Of a stretch of DNA of 8,939 bases, positions 5,706 through 8,939 are shown one piece after another. The position numbers and the translations under genes were made by a program. Numbering within the stretch: position 1 is the first letter of the stretch; the number at the start of each line of letters is the position of its first letter. This DNA comes from Bacteroidales bacterium (GTDB taxonomy: Bacteria; Bacteroidota; Bacteroidia; Bacteroidales; PUMT01). Under the pieces are notes generated by a model. It had not been told where the DNA came from and did not search any database. It saw only the letters and a program-made list of their open reading frames with translations. The stretch spans positions 1 to 8,939 of the forward strand of contig SKQJ01000386.1 of the NCBI GenBank assembly GCA_007119075.1, given 5' to 3'.

Positions 5706-6986
5706 GATAATCATGCCCGCCCCCACCGTCTCATTGGTTGCTTCGTCGATCAGTATAAGGCTGCCTGTATTTCTGTTTATCCTGTAGGAATCGTAAAACA
5801 GCGGCCGGGTTGTTCTAATGCTGATACATGCAATATCGTTGAGCCCCACTACCTTATCCCCATAAATATTCTCAAGGGTACTGATATCCATCTTATGGTT
5901 CACTTCCTTCACGATACATTTGACATCCCTGGTTGTATGCCGTACCATGTATTTGCCGCCGATATGCAGCGGGGTCTGATGAAGCCAGCACACCATGAGC
6001 CTGATAACCTGATCTTCGCGTGGCAGATTCAGCAGCCCTGTAATCATGTCTCCCCGGCTGATATCCAGGTCATCTTCAAGTATGACCGATACCGACTGGG
6101 GAGCAAGGGCATATTCGAGGGATCCGTTAAAAGTGTCTATGCTTTTGATAGTCGACTCCAGTCCGGAAGGCAGTATTTTAACCCTGTCGCCTGGTTTCAT
6201 AATTCCTCCCGCAAGCCGGCCGGAATATCCGCGGTAATCGGGAAATTTGTCGGACTGGGGCCGGATAACGTACTGGACGGGAAACCTGACATCAGAAAGG
6301 TTGAGATCGCCTGCTATATGGATGTTTTCGAGAAGATACATAAGGGTGGGGCCGTCATACCAGCCGGTGTTGATGGAGCGGTCCACCACATTATCGCCAT
6401 ATTTGGCGCTGATGGGAACAAATCTTATGTCTTTGATGTTTAGTTTCCCGGCAAATGTGAGAAAATTCGCTCTTATATCATCAAACACTTTCTGCTGGAA
6501 ACCGACGAGATCCATCTTGTTGACACAGATAACCACATGGGGTATCATTAAAAGGGAGGCTATATAGGCGTGTCTGAGGGTCTGTTCAATTATCCCGTAC
6601 CTGGCATCGACCAGTATCAGGGCGAGATTTGCCGTTGATGCCCCGGTGACCATGTTCCTGGTATACTGAATATGACCCGGGGTATCGGCGATGATGAATT
6701 TTCTCCTGGGAGTGGCAAAATACCTGTAGGCCACGTCTATGGTGATCCCCTGTTCCCGTTCTGCCCGCAATCCGTCGGTCAGCAGGGCAAGGTTGACGTC
6801 TTCGTCACCTTTTCTCATGCTGGCAGAGGTAATGGATTCCATCTGGTCTTCAAAAATCGCCTTGCTGTCATACAATAGCCGGCCGATCAAGGTACTTTTT
6901 CCGTCATCGACGCTTCCTGCCGTTGTGAAACGGAGCAGTTCCATATCGAGATATCCCGGAGCGGGATTGGTTTTATGCTTAGGCAT
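5703..6986 (-). CDS. cysN: Sulfate adenylyltransferase GTPase subunit CysN
   Basis: 427 residues. The regulatory GTPase subunit of ATP sulfurylase: GTP hydrolysis drives CysD to make adenosine 5'-phosphosulfate from sulfate and ATP. An EF-Tu-like GTPase domain fills the first half: P-loop GSVDDGKST (24-32), the switch segment DGLRAEREQGITIDV (71-85), DTPGH (101-105), NKMD (156-159) and SAK (193-195). Two beta-barrel domains follow, ending in the family tail NETVGAGMI. There is no APS kinase domain at the C terminus, so this is stand-alone CysN and not the NodQ/CysNC fusion (about 600 residues or more). The ATG at 6986 is preceded by a purine-rich AATAAAGAA; Met15 (6944) is the alternative start and would leave only a short stretch before the P-loop. 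cysD lies 60 bases upstream on the same strand, making a cysDN operon. Confidence 0.95.
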   Translation of the reverse strand: MPKHKTNPAPGYLDMELLRFTTAGSVDDGKSTLIGRLLYDSKAIFEDQMESITSASMRKGDEDVNLALLTDGLRAEREQGITIDVAYRYFATPRRKFIIADTPGHIQYTRNMVTGASTANLALILVDARYGIIEQTLRHAYIASLLMIPHVVICVNKMDLVGFQQKVFDDIRANFLTFAGKLNIKDIRFVPISAKYGDNVVDRSINTGWYDGPTLMYLLENIHIAGDLNLSDVRFPVQYVIRPQSDKFPDYRGYSGRLAGGIMKPGDRVKILPSGLESTIKSIDTFNGSLEYALAPQSVSVILEDDLDISRGDMITGLLNLPREDQVIRLMVCWLHQTPLHIGGKYMVRHTTRDVKCIVKEVNHKMDISTLENIYGDKVVGLNDIACISIRTTRPLFYDSYRINRNTGSLILIDEATNETVGAGMII

Positions 6987-7046
6987 TTCTTTATTCGCTT
7001 AATAATATTTCCAATTGGTATGTCATGGATGGATCCCGCACTGGGT

Positions 7047-7952
7047 TTAAAAATAGCCCTCTTTTTTTCTGTCCTCCATTGCCGCATCAGATCTTTTGTC
7101 GTCATACCGGCCGCCCCTTTCGGTAACCCTGGAAGCGGCTATTTCAGAAATTATATCTTCAAGGTTGTCGGCGGTCGACAAAGTGACCCCGGTGCAGGTA
7201 ATATCTCCGATGGTGCGGCACCGGACATCCTTTTCCAGCACGGTTTCATTGTTTTTCATCTTCATAAAGGGTGCCCAGGCCAGCCATACTCCGTCGCGGT
7301 AAAACACCTTGCGCTTATGCGTGAAATATAACGAGGGTATCTCAATGTTCTCCATGAAAATATATTGCCAGACATCCAGTTCTGTCCAGTTGCTTATGGG
7401 AAATACGCGGAAATGTTCCCCCATGAACTTCCTGCCGTTGAATATGTTCCACAATTCAGGCCTCTGGTTTTTGGGATCCCATTGTCCGAATTCATCCCGG
7501 TGTGAAAAAAAACGTTCCTTGGCCCTTGCTTTCTCTTCGTCGCGGCGTCCGCCGCCGATGGCACAGTCGAATTTCAATTCCTCAATAGCATCAAGTAAGG
7601 TCACAGTCTGCAAGACATTCCTGCTGGCATTCACTCCTTTTTCTTCAATCACCCTCCCCTTGTCGATTGAATCCTGGACCAGCCGCGCATAACAAGTTGA
7701 ACCGGTCTTTTCCATCAGCCTGTCACGAAACTCAAGTGTTTCGGGGAAATTATGCCCGGTATCGATATGCAGCAAAGGAAAAGGCACTCTGGCAGGCCAG
7801 AAAGCCTTTCTGGCCAGATGAAAAAGCACAATTGAATCTTTTCCCCCGGAAAAAAGAAGTACGGGTTTCTCAAATTGTGCTACAACCTCTCTCATCACGT
7901 AGATCGATTCCGATTCGAGCTCCCGCAGGTGATTGATCTTTAGGTCTTCCAT
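7047..7952 (-). CDS. cysD: Sulfate adenylyltransferase catalytic subunit CysD
   Basis: 301 residues, the usual size. Catalytic, PP-loop subunit of ATP sulfurylase: it transfers sulfate to ATP to give adenosine 5'-phosphosulfate and pyrophosphate in the cytoplasm, together with CysN. The ATP-pyrophosphatase loop SGGKDS is at 35-40 after a beta strand (PVLLF). LLHIDTGHNFPETLEFRD follows at 60-77, then GGGRRDEEKARAKER, NIFNGR, FPISNWTELDVWQYI, and the late VRCRTIGDITCTG. The C-terminal RGGRYDDKRSDAAMEDRKKEGYF-type tail is diagnostic of CysD and is complete. The ATG at 7952 gives the standard N terminus. A good promoter with an overlapping palindrome lies 20-50 bases upstream, so the cysDN pair is probably a regulated unit. 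Unlike many Bacteroidota loci, cysC and cysQ are not found before it; the upstream gene is an unrelated cyclodeaminase. Confidence 0.96.
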   Translation of the reverse strand: MEDLKINHLRELESESIYVMREVVAQFEKPVLLFSGGKDSIVLFHLARKAFWPARVPFPLLHIDTGHNFPETLEFRDRLMEKTGSTCYARLVQDSIDKGRVIEEKGVNASRNVLQTVTLLDAIEELKFDCAIGGGRRDEEKARAKERFFSHRDEFGQWDPKNQRPELWNIFNGRKFMGEHFRVFPISNWTELDVWQYIFMENIEIPSLYFTHKRKVFYRDGVWLAWAPFMKMKNNETVLEKDVRCRTIGDITCTGVTLSTADNLEDIISEIAASRVTERGGRYDDKRSDAAMEDRKKEGYF

Positions 7953-7972
7953 TTTGAACTTTTATGAGAGCA

Positions 7973-8002
7973 CAAATTTAATACATTTGAACAAAGTTCA
8001 AA
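7973..8002 (-). promoter_or_regulatory. cysDN promoter (Bacteroidota type)
   Basis: On the minus strand TTTG (8002-7999) is followed after 18 bases by TAAATTTG (7980-7973), a full match to the Bacteroidota -33 TTTG / -7 TAnnTTTG pattern. The -7 box ends 20 bases before the cysD ATG, so the leader would be short. This is the best-matching promoter in the window. It is inferred from pattern only. Confidence 0.55.
7986..8002. promoter_or_regulatory. Palindromic operator candidate inside the cysD promoter
   Basis: TTTGAACAAAGTTCAAA is a perfect inverted repeat: 7-bp arms around AAA. It covers the -33 box and most of the spacer. A third copy of the half-site TTTGAAC occurs at 7953-7959, directly before the cysD ATG, 33 bases from the first. 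The layout suits a dimeric repressor or activator responding to sulfur supply. The regulator is unknown and no regulator gene is in the window. Confidence 0.4.
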
Positions 8003-8023
8003 GAATTCATTATATACCCTTTT

Positions 8024-8046
8024 CCGGTCAGGCATCGAGGGACCGG
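8024..8046 (-). terminator. Weak hairpin after the cyclodeaminase gene
   Basis: CCGGTC (8024-8029) and GACCGG (8041-8046) form a 6-bp GC-rich stem with an 11-base loop, 18 bases past the cyclodeaminase stop and upstream of the cysD promoter. The place suits a terminator, but there is no U tract after it on the minus strand, so the call is tentative. Confidence 0.25.
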
Positions 8047-8064
8047 TGAGCAGCCCGAAAGACG

Positions 8065-8939
8065 TTAATAGTCATCGGGTAAGGGTCCGCCGATCTTTCT
8101 GTTTGCTAATTCCAGGATCTCCTTCTCGGCCCGGATAGTATTTTTTTCGATTTCTCCGGCCTTTGCCAGGAGCTCCTCCACAAATTCTTTGTCCTTCAGA
8201 TCCGTTGCATTGATCCGGACATTCAAGAAAGCCCCTATAACGCAGGATCGTACGGCTAATGCCCCGACTGCCGCATCGGTTACCGATGTGGGAAGCCCGT
8301 TTTCAACCATCGCCCTGATCACTTCCAGCGACCCGCTGGCGGTTTGCATTATCCTCAGGGGCACTTCGGTGGCATACCTGGTTGCTTCCTGGATCGCAGA
8401 ATCACGGGCCTTTTTGTCCTCATCGGTCTTTTTGGGCAGGGAAAATGCCTCCATCACCGCATTGAAAGCCCTGGTGTCTTCGTCGACAAGAAAAATAAGC
8501 TCATCCTGGTATCTCCTGCCTTTTTCGGCCCAGTCTGAAAACTCCTCCCACCTGTCATCCCAGCCTCTTTTGTGAGATGAAAGGTTGGCCACCATCGTTC
8601 CCAGCGCGACGCCCATGGCTCCCATTGCAGCCGAAACCGATCCGCCGCCGGGAGCAGGGGTTTCGCCCGAAGTCTTATCGGCAAAACCGGCCAGGCTCAT
8701 GTCAACAAGCTTTTTCTTTTCCCCGGAGGCGAGAACATACTCGATTATCTTTTCTTCCGGCTTGAAGGGATAAAGATCATCCAGGCCCATGGATTTAACT
8801 GCAATTTTTATCAGCTCGCCGTCTGACACGCCGGCCGACCTCCTTTGTTTTTTCAGGAAGTATTTCCCCGCTTCCACCATGGCTTTCAACGGGATCAGCC
8901 CGACAATCTCCGATCCCGTCACCCTTACCCCTCTTTCAA
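8065..8939 (-). CDS. Formimidoyltransferase-cyclodeaminase, C-terminal part (5' truncated)
   Basis: The frame is open to the window edge (ERGVR then VTGSEIVGLIPLKAM), so the GTG at 8922 is an internal valine and the true start lies outside; 290 residues are seen. The first part (to about residue 60) is the conserved end of glutamate formimidoyltransferase. The rest is the helical formimidoyltetrahydrofolate cyclodeaminase domain, with TPAPGGGSVSAAMGAM (88-103, counted from the GTG), the DEDTRAFNAVM segment (147-157) and the VTDAAVGALAV helix. Family knowledge: the bifunctional protein, roughly 550 residues, moves the formimino group from formiminoglutamate (histidine breakdown) to tetrahydrofolate and then deaminates it to methenyl-tetrahydrofolate, in the cytoplasm. 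The fusion is inferred from the uninterrupted junction. No histidine-utilisation neighbour is visible, though upstream genes are outside the window. The stop TAA is at 8067-8065. Confidence 0.92.
   Translation of the reverse strand, partial: ERGVRVTGSEIVGLIPLKAMVEAGKYFLKKQRRSAGVSDGELIKIAVKSMGLDDLYPFKPEEKIIEYVLASGEKKKLVDMSLAGFADKTSGETPAPGGGSVSAAMGAMGVALGTMVANLSSHKRGWDDRWEEFSDWAEKGRRYQDELIFLVDEDTRAFNAVMEAFSLPKKTDEDKKARDSAIQEATRYATEVPLRIMQTASGSLEVIRAMVENGLPTSVTDAAVGALAVRSCVIGAFLNVRINATDLKDKEFVEELLAKAGEIEKNTIRAEKEILELANRKIGGPLPDDY

Noticed and set aside
8065..8922. A complete stand-alone cyclodeaminase starting at the GTG at 8922
   Set aside because: The frame stays open to the window edge and encodes ERGVR, the expected residues just before VTGSEIVGL in formimidoyltransferase, so the GTG is an internal valine of a longer protein.
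1..8939. A dedicated defence or biosynthetic gene cluster
   Set aside because: Apart from cysDN, the genes are unrelated metabolic or envelope functions with individual spacing and separate promoter candidates; no toxin, nuclease, polymerase or phage-like gene is present.

Overview
The window looks like ordinary chromosome of a member of the Bacteroidota, probably a Bacteroidales/Marinilabiliales-like environmental lineage. The clues are a TPR-PD40-carboxypeptidase-regulatory-OmpA protein of the PorE type, a bacterial tricorn protease, promoter-like sites matching the Bacteroidota pattern (TTTG about 17-23 bases before TAnnTTTG), and the lack of clear Shine-Dalgarno sequences before most genes. 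The lineage is an inference from these features; no marker gene is present.

Layout. On the + strand, the window opens inside the C-terminal protease domain of a tricorn-like S41 peptidase (1-666), followed by a small OsmC-family thiol peroxidase-like gene (732-1127) with its own candidate promoter. A strongly structured stem-loop (1156-1213) separates this pair from a long run of minus-strand genes. In the direction of their transcription (right to left) these are: the C-terminal half of a formimidoyltransferase-cyclodeaminase (8939-8065, cut by the window edge), cysD (7952-7047), cysN (6986-5703), a 574-base non-coding stretch rich in repeats (5702-5129), a secreted alkaline phosphatase (5128-4046), queE (3963-3343) and a PorE-like envelope protein (3282-1264).

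Functions. CysD and CysN together form ATP sulfurylase, which makes adenosine 5'-phosphosulfate (APS) from sulfate. No APS kinase or reductase lies next to them. QueE makes the 7-carboxy-7-deazaguanine core used for queuosine. The phosphatase would release phosphate outside the cytoplasm. The cyclodeaminase belongs to histidine breakdown and one-carbon folate metabolism. Apart from cysDN, neighbours do not share a pathway, so this is not a dedicated gene cluster.

No new protein system is visible. The unexplained material is non-coding: (i) a 25-bp-stem inverted repeat with a nested hairpin at 5251-5334, (ii) 70-72-bp tandem repeats at 5499-5705 that abut, and may resemble, the 3' end of cysN, (iii) a smaller duplicated and self-complementary block at 5375-5436, (iv) a TTTGAAC palindrome placed inside a well-formed cysD promoter, suggesting a sulfur-responsive operator, and (v) the nested hairpin between the convergent genes.
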